Part shown: piece by piece, positions 1-6,836 of the stretch
Numbering within the stretch: position 1 is the first letter of the stretch
Layout of the letters: every line of letters starts with the position of its first letter
DNA from: Bacteroidales bacterium
Lineage (GTDB): Bacteria > Bacteroidota > Bacteroidia > Bacteroidales > Muribaculaceae
Length of the DNA stretch: 10,513 nt
Direction: 5' to 3'
NCBI GenBank assembly: GCA_900755985.1
Contig: CAAEIL010000317.1
Location: 1 to 10,513 of the forward strand
The notes under the pieces: generated by a model
What the model was told of the DNA's origin: nothing
Databases searched by the model: none
The model's input: the letters and a program-made list of their open reading frames with translations, nothing else
Translations under genes and position numbers: made by a program

Positions 1-993
1 GAATAACGAACCAATACGCATTAACTCAAACAATTAACGTGGGCGCATCATCCGCCTATACCTATTATTCGAATAGGCATTGAATTACAGCCGAATTATA
101 CATCGATGATTACTCCTAACCGATGGTTTACAGCAGATGCTCAAGATAATTCTTTCCCTAAACTGCGAGAATATGTAGCAACTCATAACCATTTCAGTAA
201 GATTATCACTCATAATGGCAAGAAGATATTCCCGAACACTGAGTTGGGAATGGTTAGCTACTTTCTGTGGGATTCATCGCATACAGGTGATGTGATCTTT
301 TCCGAATTTAACACAGAAAATGTTAATTCTATCAGTCGTCCATTATTCGAGAATGACTTGGATATTATACTTCCGTTGAATAATCTATCTGCCATCATTC
401 AAAAAATTACTAAAGATAATTTTGTTTCCCTAATGACCATTACAACTGGTCGTGATGCTTTTGGAATTGTCGGGAAAAATTTTAAAACTATCTCTCAATC
501 TATGCCTTTTGATAATTCAGTTGCTGTGCAAGGCGCATATGAGGAGATAAGATATATAAACCGTGATAAAATTCAAAAAGGCAAATCCTTTTTAGATTCT
601 TATAATGTAATAACGTCAAAAGGAAATGGCGGCGCAGGATTGTTAACAGATGGCAAGCCTGTTAATATTATAGGCAAATCTTATGTGGCTACTCCAGGTA
701 TGGCTTGCACCGATTCTATGATTCCGTTTGGTATTTTCCAAACGAAATTAGAAGCCGTAAATCTACAAAAATACATGTCATCGAAATTTTTAAGATTTTT
801 AGTCGGTGTATTAAAAGTCTCTCAAAATCTTTATCAAAACGTGTATCGCTTCGTCCCACTGCAAGACTTCACCGAGGGCAGCGACATCGACTGGCGCAAG
901 AGCGTGGAAGAAATCGATGCTCAACTCTACGCAAAGTATGGTTTCTCCGATGAAGAAATCGTCTTCATCGAATCAATGATTAAACCGATGTGA
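1..993 (+). pseudogene. Eco57I-like restriction-modification DNA methylase, 3' part, N-terminus broken or missing
   Basis: The open frame 106-993 (295 codons) is the C-terminal part of an Eco57I/type IIG-type adenine-N6 DNA methylase. It has the MITPNRWF segment that follows the catalytic NPPY motif in this family, then a long target-recognition region, and the typical tail with RFVPLQDF, LYAKYGF and EEIVFIESMIKPM. The SAM-binding and catalytic half is not in this frame. Upstream of 106 homology seems to hop frames: QYALTQTINVGASSA in frame 3 (15-56), LYLLFE then TAG in frame 2 (56-76), and IELQPNYTS in frame 1 (79-105). I infer at least two indels, hence a decayed gene, though the 5' part lies outside the window. 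The region to about 837 is visibly more AT-rich than the tail. A GTGA overlap links it to the next gene. Family assignment is firm; loss of function is inferred. Confidence 0.7.
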
Positions 994-1211
994 ATATGGA
1001 CAGCAAGACACTCGAATTTGTAACGTATTGCATAAGCAAGCTCGCGCAATTGTTAAGCCTCTCACAGCGCGAGGTTTATCGTCGACTTAAAGTTTCGGGG
1101 ATTCTTGACGGCTATATTATCCCATCGTATGATGTTCTCCACACATACAGTTCGCGCTACCTTATGGAGGACTTAACCGATTATATGCGCGAGAAAGGAG
1201 TATTGGCATAA
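990..1211 (+). CDS. DUF3791 domain-containing small protein
   Basis: A 73-residue protein, cytoplasmic by lack of any signal or membrane segment. It follows the DUF3791 pattern closely: an N-terminal helix (LEFVTYCISKLAQLLSLS), a helix-turn-helix-like step (QREVYRRLKVSGILDGYI), then IIPSYDVLHTYSSRYLMEDL and a final helix. The GTG at 990 overlaps the upstream stop by four bases; an ATG at 996 is an equally good start giving 71 residues. The stop overlaps the next start (TAATG), suggesting translational coupling. DUF3791 genes are commonly found beside DUF3990 genes, as here. The biochemical role is unknown; a regulator or antitoxin role for the DUF3990 partner is my inference. It is the only undamaged member of the three-gene cassette. 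Confidence 0.85.
   Translation: MNMDSKTLEFVTYCISKLAQLLSLSQREVYRRLKVSGILDGYIIPSYDVLHTYSSRYLMEDLTDYMREKGVLA
1194..1200 (+). promoter_or_regulatory. Shine-Dalgarno-like site before the DUF3990 gene
   Basis: AAAGGAG lies ten bases before the ATG at 1211. Such sites are uncommon in Bacteroidetes, where initiation usually relies on AT-rich unstructured leaders. It supports 1211 as the start and may be a trace of horizontal origin, although it also encodes the end of the DUF3791 protein and could be chance. Confidence 0.4.
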
Positions 1212-1682
1212 TGAAACTATATCATTCTTCAACTGTTTCAGTCAGTCGGCCAAACACTGTACATTCGCGAGATTATCTTGATTTTGGGAAAGGTTTCTAT
1301 CTGACATCATTGTATGAGCAGGCTGTCAAGTACGCCCAGCGATTCGTACGTCGAAATCGCGAGGCATGGCTAAACACCTATGAATTTGAACTCGAACTCT
1401 CGGAGTGGAAAGTTCTGCGGTTTGACTAATACGATAAGGCATGGCTTCAATTCGTAGCTAATTGTCGTGCCGGCAAGGACGATACTGATTATGACATCGT
1501 GATTGGCGGTATCGCTAATGACAGAGTTATCCAAAACGCTCGACCGCTATTTTGAAGGCGAAATTTCAGAGGATGACACCCTCGGCCTTCTCAAATTTGA
1601 AAAACCGAACATCCAATACTGCATCCGCAGCCAACAGATGCTTGACTGTTGTCTCAAACATATAGATAGCAAGAAGTTATGA
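1211..1682 (+). pseudogene. DUF3990 (ADP-ribosyltransferase-like fold) protein, disrupted by a nonsense codon and a frameshift
   Basis: The first 72 codons give the classic DUF3990 N-terminus: KLYHSS with His5, then DFGKGFYLTS with Tyr30, then the YEQAVKYAQRF helix and YEFELE. DUF3990 is related to ADP-ribosyltransferases, and His5 and Tyr30 match the H and Y of the H-Y-E signature (family knowledge plus inference). A TAA at 1427-1429 stops the frame after KVLRFD. Homology continues in the same frame (AWLQFVANC, DYDIVIGGIANDRVIQ) to an A-run at 1533-1536, where one extra base shifts it to TLDRYFEGEISEDDT, then YCIRSQQMLDCCL, ending at TGA 1680-1682. Repaired, the protein would be 156 residues, normal for the family. 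Two independent lesions indicate a pseudogene rather than one sequencing slip. Its end overlaps the next ATG (ATGA). Confidence 0.8.
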
Positions 1683-1922
1683 CACAGGAAAGTAAACACA
1701 CAGGAAAGTAAAATAGCGTTACGGGCCTCAAAATGCGCGAATATAATCAAGGCAATGTGCGAAGTATCTCAACTATCGATTAAAGAGGCAACAGATATTT
1801 TCTACAAATCAGAAACCTCTGAACTCATTGAGGACGGCGTGGCCGATTTGCAATGCCGCAGCGACAAATATCTTGCTGCATTAGTGTTGGACGAATTTAA
1901 CGAGCAATCTCAGGCACGCTGA
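1679..1922 (+). pseudogene. Small DUF3791-like third cassette gene, frameshifted by a tandem duplication
   Basis: The ATG at 1679 overlaps the DUF3990 stop (ATGA). The frame starts MTQESK, then hits TAA after ten codons because a 16-base unit is duplicated. Removing one copy restores a single 75-residue frame reading MTQESKIALRASKCAN, then IIKAMCEVSQLSIKEATDIF, ELIEDGVADLQCRSDKYL and a final EFNEQSQAR. This is the short all-helical protein that often sits third in DUF3791-DUF3990 clusters (recalled from family context; function unknown). The downstream frame 1713-1922 remains open without other damage, so the duplication looks recent. No strong start codon lies between the break and the conserved region, so translation from inside is unlikely. 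Confidence 0.65.
1682..1712 (+). repeat. 16-base tandem duplication
   Basis: A 15-base word beginning ACACAGGAAAG and ending TAAA occurs at 1682-1696 and again at 1698-1712, a period of 16. Since 16 is not a multiple of three, it shifts the reading frame of the gene starting at 1679 and creates a stop at 1709-1711. It resembles a replication-slippage event. Confidence 0.9.
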
Positions 1923-2052
1923 TGTGTGAATATCTCGGAAACCAAGAACTGCTTGTGAGGCAAAAGGTGGCCGGTATCGGCGCCGCTAACGAGAGAATGT
2001 GTGCTTTTGCCCAGGATTATTGTTGTTTTTTGGGAGACCAAAATAACCGAAA

Positions 2053-2090
2053 AGCGCTGACTCCTGCAATAGGTGCCAGCGCTAATTTTT
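2053..2090 (+). terminator. Intrinsic terminator, probably bidirectional, between convergent genes
   Basis: Arms 2053-2065 and 2071-2083 form a 13-position stem (AGCGCTG perfectly paired with CAGCGCT, then six positions with two mismatches) and a five-base loop, followed by AATTTTT. On the other strand the stem is followed by TTTTC. It would end the island transcript on + and the TPR-gene operon on -. Confidence 0.75.
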
Positions 2091-2156
2091 CATCCACTCA
2101 AAAAGTTTTATCGGACAGCAATAAAATATTTTACAAGAATAATATCGAAGAGGAGA

Positions 2157-3521
2157 TTATTCTTCAGGCTTGAAATGCTTCAAAGCTTCGGCATATCGCG
2201 GGTCATCGACAAGACGGCGAAGATGGATATCCCATTTGACCATGCCGGGCGTGGTTTTCTTTGTCTCGAAAGCCTCGGGAAGATACTCAAAAGCTTTGTC
2301 GAAAAGTCCCATCGCAGCATACATGGATGCTTTGGTAACTGCCGGTGTTCCAGGCTCGCTGAGGTTCTCTTCAATCTCGTCGAGGCGTCCCGTATGTGCC
2401 AATGCCGAAGTATAATATCCGTTATCCGAGCCGGTTGCCAGGATGTAATCAAAGTCATCGGCAGCAGCTTCTTTATTTCCTGCAAGCTCGTTGGCAAAGG
2501 CGCGACGTACAATCAGCTCGTATGTATCTTTCTCCCTGTCATCACTGTCGCCTATCAATTCCAAGCCTTGATTGCAAAGCTCAATAGCTTCTTTATACTT
2601 ACCCTCAATAGTATAATTGATTATCAAATTGCTTCTAAACGATAAATTTTCCGGATACTTTCTGAAATAAGGCAGCAAATATTCTTCAGCTTTTTTGCCT
2701 TGACCGCTGTTACGTAATATCAAAAATTTGCAATAGGCGAATTCATCCTCGCTGAAACCTTCTTTTTTGGCACGCTCTATCACCTGCAAAGCCTGATCCG
2801 GCAAATCGCACATACACAAGAAGTTTGCCATAGATGAATAGCAATATAACCTGTCAGCGCTGCCGGTCATAAATTCCAATGCCTTCTGCATATACTTATC
2901 AGACGCATGTTTTTTAAAACCTTTTTCGGAATAAGCATTAGCCAATATTAAGTTGGTATTAATTATCGCTACGCTGTCGCAAACTGAGTCTTTTTCAAGT
3001 TTGTTGGCGTAATCTTCAAATTCGGCAATAGTTGCTTCGGGTTCAAAGCCGGATAATATATCGATAGTGTTTGGCAAAAACGAATCGCCGTAATAATAAT
3101 ATCCGTTGCGGATGGGCCATGCAAAATCATGTATCGCTCCGGCGTAGTCCATAAGTTTGCAACTGGCATAGCCATGCCAGCACCAGACGTCGGGGTCGTC
3201 AGGGACTTCGCGCAAAACAGTTTCGGTAATTTCTTTAACCAGATCATATCGCCCGGCATCAAAATAGTCATACACCGAATCGAGAGGATTAGGCATCCCC
3301 TTTTTTTTGTAATAGATCTCGGCCGGCGAAAGATATTCGTCTTCAATCTCATCATAACAGGCCGAATCTTCGTATACTGAATCTGTCTCGCAATAAGAAT
3401 AGACCGAGTCATCGCTCAATGACATGTAGTCGTTTACGTCTACTCCGGACACTCCGCGGCTTGTAAAAGAGACAATGGCTACCATACAGCATGCCACGGC
3501 CAGGATTAATGTTCTTTTCAT
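2157..3521 (-). CDS. Secreted tetratricopeptide-repeat protein
   Basis: A 454-residue protein. Residues 1-26 look like a Sec signal peptide: MKRT, a hydrophobic run to about residue 19, then SRGVSG with cleavage likely near residue 26. Cys11 comes too early for a convincing lipobox. Residues 27-66 are a low-complexity stretch rich in Asp, Glu, Ser and Tyr. From about residue 80 onward there are degenerate TPR helices: DYFDAGRYDLVKEI, then the WHGYASCKLMDYAGAIHDF pair, ANAYSEKGFKKHASDKY, NYTIEGKYKEAIELCNQGLE and YAAMGLFDKAFEYL. The end (LRRLVDDPRYAEAL) is a common close to TPR superhelices. It likely acts as a protein-binding scaffold in the periplasm or envelope; no partner can be named. It is last in a probable three-gene - strand operon, 64 bases after the CBM9-like gene, with no good promoter of its own. 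The minor oddity is high Tyr and Cys content. Confidence 0.8.
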   Translation of the reverse strand: MKRTLILAVACCMVAIVSFTSRGVSGVDVNDYMSLSDDSVYSYCETDSVYEDSACYDEIEDEYLSPAEIYYKKKGMPNPLDSVYDYFDAGRYDLVKEITETVLREVPDDPDVWCWHGYASCKLMDYAGAIHDFAWPIRNGYYYYGDSFLPNTIDILSGFEPEATIAEFEDYANKLEKDSVCDSVAIINTNLILANAYSEKGFKKHASDKYMQKALEFMTGSADRLYCYSSMANFLCMCDLPDQALQVIERAKKEGFSEDEFAYCKFLILRNSGQGKKAEEYLLPYFRKYPENLSFRSNLIINYTIEGKYKEAIELCNQGLELIGDSDDREKDTYELIVRRAFANELAGNKEAAADDFDYILATGSDNGYYTSALAHTGRLDEIEENLSEPGTPAVTKASMYAAMGLFDKAFEYLPEAFETKKTTPGMVKWDIHLRRLVDDPRYAEALKHFKPEE

Positions 3522-3585
3522 GAAAAATCAATTAGTTAGTATCAAGGATTAAATATTATTGTATGTGTGTCGTAAAGGGATAAAT

Positions 3586-4233
3586 TCAGTCAAGCACAAT
3601 TCGTCCGAAACATTCGGGGCGATGAAAATCAGGCTTATCACTGACAATAGGACTCCAGCTTAGGTAGTGGGGAGCCGATGTCGCCGAGGCACATTTGTTG
3701 AAATTTGCCGTCATTTCAATCGGCAGTCCTTTATATTCGACTCCTATCAGGTCAAGCGGAATGGCGACAAGCAGATTCCACGAAAACATCCCCTCCATTT
3801 CGCGGAAAGGTCTTGTGCCGCACGAGGGAGAGATGCGTATGCTTTCTATCTCGGAGCGGGTAAGACGCGTCGGATTGTTGCGGACACTACGGTGTGAGGC
3901 ATTGACTGTGCCTATACAGTTGAACTCGAAGTTCCAGTAATGATTATCGCCCGTAGGTGAGACAAAAAACTCTACGCACGAGTCCTGACTGACGGGCGAA
4001 AGCGGTTCGTAATTCTCGGCACGGAGATAGTTGCAGCGGACAAAGAAGTCAATGTATATATAACGACCCGAATGAGCAGCCGTGAAAGTTGTCAGCGGTG
4101 CGTAATCGAACTGCCCGGGCCAGTTGAGCGATGCAATCGAACTGCGGGGACTCTTCGAGTCCAGCATAGTTGATATTTCATCGGCAGTCGAACATTTGTC
4201 AAGTTCGGGAATATAGGGAAGATGAAGAAGCAT
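3586..4233 (-). CDS. Carbohydrate-binding family 9-like protein
   Basis: A 215-residue protein made almost entirely of one CBM9-like beta-sandwich as found in many Bacteroidetes. Family blocks visible in order: YIYIDFFVRCNYLRA (58-72), DSCVEFF (84-90), YWNFEFNCIG (99-108), FSWNLLVAIP (150-159), ANFNKCASATSAPHYLSWSP (176-195) and PDFHRPECFG (201-210). CBM9 domains bind sugar ends and otherwise occur in xylanases, but this stand-alone form has no enzymatic domain and no visible signal peptide, so its ligand and location are unknown. The ATG at 4233 is the only reasonable start for a family-length product. It lies between a LysE-type exporter (64 bases upstream) and a secreted TPR protein (64 bases downstream), both co-oriented, so it is probably co-transcribed. 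The family call is confident; a carbohydrate-binding function is inferred. Confidence 0.82.
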   Translation of the reverse strand: MLLHLPYIPELDKCSTADEISTMLDSKSPRSSIASLNWPGQFDYAPLTTFTAAHSGRYIYIDFFVRCNYLRAENYEPLSPVSQDSCVEFFVSPTGDNHYWNFEFNCIGTVNASHRSVRNNPTRLTRSEIESIRISPSCGTRPFREMEGMFSWNLLVAIPLDLIGVEYKGLPIEMTANFNKCASATSAPHYLSWSPIVSDKPDFHRPECFGRIVLD

Positions 4234-4297
4234 GTCAGGATAGATTGAATAGTTTTTTCAGGTGGGATATATATATGCGTAGTTACCATAACCGGCG

Positions 4298-4948
4298 CTA
4301 TGCTGCAAAATACTCTGTATGCACCGAATATATCACACCAACGACGGCCATAAGGATGAGGATACCGCCTATAATGCGGTTTATCAGCCACAAGGAACGC
4401 ACGTTGAAGCGGCTACGCAATTTGTTGACTAACGTTGTGACAAGATACCACCATACAAGTGCGCCGCTGAAAATCATTACATAACCGGCGATATAGTGAT
4501 GTGTGCCAAACTCGGGCAAGATGAAGTTGAAACGTGCAAATAAACCTATTATAAAAAAGAGTATCAGAGGATTGGAAAATGTCAGCAGAAAACCCGTGAC
4601 GACATCGCCCCAGTAGTTGTTGCTCGTATCCGAAGTGGGTTTAAGCGAACGAGTAGGATTCTTACGGAACAGATAATATCCAAAGGCTGCCAGAACAACG
4701 CTGCCGACAACCTGAAGCATAAACTGATGGCTCTCGATAAAGTCGGTGATAAAACTTATACCCAAACCCGTCAGAAGGCAATAGAAAAGGTCAGAAAGAG
4801 CCGCACCTATTCCCGTAAAGAATGCCGGCCAACGTCCTTTTGACAGCGTACGCTGAATGATAAGCATACCGATAGGACCCATTGGAGCCGATATCAGAAT
4901 GCCTATAAGCAAGCCTCGTGGCATTATGCGCAGAAATTCGTTCAGCAT
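4298..4948 (-). CDS. LysE/RhtB family amino-acid exporter
   Basis: A 216-residue inner-membrane protein with about six hydrophobic segments and the usual LysE layout and length. The first segment ends in the family motif SAPMGPIG (20-27); GIGAALSDLFYCLL (46-59) starts the second; a polar loop around residues 95-115 (RKNPTRSLKPTSDTSNN) follows the third; FLLTFSNPLILFFIIGLFAR is the fourth. Known members export amino acids or related small metabolites by proton antiport; the substrate cannot be told here. A clear promoter lies at 4995-5026, leaving a short leader of about 40 bases. It is first in a likely operon with the CBM9-like and TPR genes. The stop is TAG, followed four sense codons later by an in-frame TAA (4283-4285). 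Confidence 0.88.
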   Translation of the reverse strand: MLNEFLRIMPRGLLIGILISAPMGPIGMLIIQRTLSKGRWPAFFTGIGAALSDLFYCLLTGLGISFITDFIESHQFMLQVVGSVVLAAFGYYLFRKNPTRSLKPTSDTSNNYWGDVVTGFLLTFSNPLILFFIIGLFARFNFILPEFGTHHYIAGYVMIFSGALVWWYLVTTLVNKLRSRFNVRSLWLINRIIGGILILMAVVGVIYSVHTEYFAA

Positions 4949-4994
4949 TGCAAAAACAAGGCGGCAAAGATGTTTTCACTTGCCGCATGTCCGA

Positions 4995-5026
4995 CAAAAT
5001 TAGTATTTTTTTCTTAAACATTCAAA
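4995..5026 (-). promoter_or_regulatory. Bacteroidetes-type promoter for the LysE-CBM9-TPR operon
   Basis: Read on the minus strand, TTTG (5026-5023) is followed after 20 bases by TAATTTTG (5002-4995). This matches the Bacteroidetes sigma factor consensus TTTG and TAnnTTTG with correct spacing. Transcription should start near 4988, about 40 bases before the LysE gene. Confidence 0.7.
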
Positions 5027-5069
5027 TATGCAACTATCTTTATCTTTTACGATAAAAATCGCATGATAC

Positions 5070-5136
5070 AGCGGGCTCAAAGGCAGCAGGCCAGAATCTC
5101 GAGATGGACTCTGGCCTGCTTTTCGGTTGAGCCGCT
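5070..5136. repeat. Compound inverted repeat (long hairpin) downstream of the endonuclease gene
   Basis: The inner arms 5085-5095 (AGCAGGCCAGA) and 5110-5120 are an 11-base perfect inverted repeat around a 14-base loop that contains the self-complementary ATCTCGAGAT. Outer arms 5070-5080 and 5127-5136 (ending TTGAGCCGCT) pair with one bulged G. On + the inner stem is followed by TTTT, yet no + gene precedes it. On - it sits 46 bases after the endonuclease stop, with ATTTTTAT some 11 bases beyond, so its likeliest job is to end or protect the 3' end of that mRNA and insulate the LysE promoter. Its direction of action is uncertain. Confidence 0.65.
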
Positions 5137-5181
5137 CAGACAATAGTCGTCGACCGACTCATGGTGGTAATATGTTCAGTA

Positions 5182-6663
5182 TCAGCGTAAGATTACTTTG
5201 CTTACGATATGTCCCTGACGACGTATGACAAGGCCACGTGCAGCTTCGGGATTGAGCCGGCGGCCGTCAATCGAGTAATATTCGACCGGGGCGTCTGTAT
5301 CGGGCTCCGGCTCAGCAATAATGCTGCCGACAGTATTAACACCCGATGCAGTCACTTTGAGATTCTTGATTTCCCATGTTCCGGCACTAGTGCCTGTCGA
5401 TGTATAGCGGAAAACAATTTTGACTTTATGGCCGACATACGGATTAAGGTCGACGTTACCCGACGATATGTAGCTCCACGAAGTCCCTTCGGGCCAGTTA
5501 ATACCACTCTTCAGATATTCGATATCGCCACCATCGATTCGGACTCCTACCGAGAAATAATCTTCAGGTGTACCCGAATTGAATTTATTGGCGGCATGTT
5601 CAAAGACCATCTCGGCCTCGGCATAGCTTGTCAGGTCAAGCTCAGGTGTCTCAATCGAAGCATCAGCTTCTTTACAGGCGCCTGAAATAAAGCCTGAGGC
5701 TTTCCAACCATAAGTATTGTCAACAACCCATATACCGGGAGTGCCCGACGCAGTACATCCGCCGTTGGACCCGGCAAAACTTTCGTCATAGATAATCTTC
5801 TCCTGGTCAGGATCGACCGTAGTTGCCTGTGTTGCCTTTACCGTGGTCTTGAGATTAAGAGGAACATTTATCGAGTCACCCCATACATATTCCATAAGAT
5901 TCGGAAAATCTATATAAGGATTACGATTGCCCTGAATCTGAGCCACCGCATCGTTACGGTCAATCTCTTCCTGATTAACGGGGTCTGCCTTGGCCCATTT
6001 GATATAGAGCGTATAAGCCCATTCTTTAAAGTCTTGCCAGTCACTGTTGGTAAGACTGTTCAAGGCTTCGCCGGTCCAGGTAAAATCCTGATAGGTTGTT
6101 GCCATATACAGATAGCCTCGGGCAAAATCGCCTTTCCACTTATCGGCGGGTTCCCACAACTTGAAGCCTTGGGCACCCGCACCGACCTTTGTACATCCAT
6201 TGTCCGTTGTGGGATTCGTAACAACGCCCATGCCGTAATTCGATTTGGACGAATTGATTTTCTGCTCACAGGGCATAAGATTGTAGAGGTCCTTATAAGC
6301 ATTGTTAGACGAACCGCCCCACCATGATTTAGGGAAAGAATGTTCGATATTCATGCCCGAAACCGAACTTCCGCGATTTCCAAAATAGCGTACATCATTG
6401 CTGTATCGGTCCACAACCTGACGTTTAGAGCCATCCAGAATATAGTCGGTGACATAGAATCCCCACCAGGTAGCATTGTTGCCCGAACCATACGAAAGCA
6501 TTTTAACATTGTTCGATGTCAAGTTGAAGATAGCATCCTTAAGGGCCTTACCGCACTTGCCGTCAAGCGAGCTGTAATAACTCATCGGTATAGCAGCTTG
6601 CAATTGACCGGAGCAGAAAAGCGACACTCCGGCAATCAACGAAAAAAGTAAAGATTTCTTCAT
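5182..6663 (-). CDS. Secreted endonuclease I family nuclease with C-terminal adhesion-type domain and sorting tail
   Basis: A 493-residue secreted protein. Residues 1-23 are a Sec signal peptide (MKKSLLFSLIAGVSLF, cleavage near LQAA). Residues about 25-265 are the endonuclease I (EndA/Vvn-like, beta-beta-alpha metal) domain: MNIEHSFPKSWW with the catalytic His108, DLYNLMPCEQ (125-134) carrying the metal-ligand Asn, RGYLYMAT (182-189), and NRNPYIDFPNLMEYVWG (246-262). Residues about 288-440 (IIYDESFAGSNGG onward) look like a choice-of-anchor/jelly-roll beta-sandwich. The last 33 residues (EYYSIDGRRL, then RGLVIRR and KVIL) resemble the type IX secretion sorting tails of Bacteroidales. It should degrade extracellular DNA or RNA for nutrients. 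ATG 6663 is chosen because it gives the signal peptide. It has its own promoter at 6804-6836 and is probably transcribed alone. Confidence 0.9.
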   Translation of the reverse strand: MKKSLLFSLIAGVSLFCSGQLQAAIPMSYYSSLDGKCGKALKDAIFNLTSNNVKMLSYGSGNNATWWGFYVTDYILDGSKRQVVDRYSNDVRYFGNRGSSVSGMNIEHSFPKSWWGGSSNNAYKDLYNLMPCEQKINSSKSNYGMGVVTNPTTDNGCTKVGAGAQGFKLWEPADKWKGDFARGYLYMATTYQDFTWTGEALNSLTNSDWQDFKEWAYTLYIKWAKADPVNQEEIDRNDAVAQIQGNRNPYIDFPNLMEYVWGDSINVPLNLKTTVKATQATTVDPDQEKIIYDESFAGSNGGCTASGTPGIWVVDNTYGWKASGFISGACKEADASIETPELDLTSYAEAEMVFEHAANKFNSGTPEDYFSVGVRIDGGDIEYLKSGINWPEGTSWSYISSGNVDLNPYVGHKVKIVFRYTSTGTSAGTWEIKNLKVTASGVNTVGSIIAEPEPDTDAPVEYYSIDGRRLNPEAARGLVIRRQGHIVSKVILR

Positions 6664-6726
6664 GGTAAATATGTTTTTTGCAGTTATAATTCAGTAATTT
6701 ATAAAGTAAAACTAAATTTTGTAATA

Positions 6727-6739
6727 CTTGTCAGACAAG
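6727..6739. repeat. 13-base palindrome in the endonuclease leader
   Basis: CTTGTC and GACAAG flank a single central A. A one-base loop cannot form a hairpin well, so if it matters it is more likely a protein-binding site in the DNA, some 60 bases downstream of the predicted start of transcription. It may be chance. Confidence 0.3.
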
Positions 6740-6788
6740 CATTTTCCCGAGCCACCCACGGCCATTGGACAAACAGACAATGATACTG

Positions 6789-6831
6789 GTCAGGTGTGAA
6801 CTACAAAAATACAACATTTTTTTTACCTGAC
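6789..6831. repeat. Inverted repeat straddling the endonuclease promoter
   Basis: GTCAGGT (6789-6795) and ACCTGAC (6825-6831) are exact inverted copies spaced by 29 bases. One arm lies near the predicted transcription start and the other just inside the -33 element, so the pair brackets the -7 box. Operator function is inferred only from position. Confidence 0.35.
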
Positions 6832-6836
6832 ACAAA
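6804..6836 (-). promoter_or_regulatory. Bacteroidetes-type promoter for the endonuclease gene
   Basis: On the minus strand, TTTG (6836-6833) precedes TATTTTTG (6811-6804) by 21 bases, matching the TTTG / TAnnTTTG consensus. The start should lie near 6797, giving a leader of about 130 bases. Confidence 0.7.

Noticed and set aside
1547..1750. 67-codon - strand frame
   Set aside because: It is antisense to the DUF3990 tail and the third cassette gene, both supported by homology, and has no protein-like features of its own.
1922..2173. 83-codon + strand frame whose ATG overlaps the preceding stop (TGATG)
   Set aside because: It runs through the terminator hairpin at 2053-2090 and into the end of the convergent TPR gene, and its sequence resembles no family I know. 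The overlap may be chance; at most it is a remnant.
2073..2645. 190-codon + strand frame
   Set aside because: It lies over the TPR gene on the other strand, which has a signal peptide and repeat structure; no independent support.
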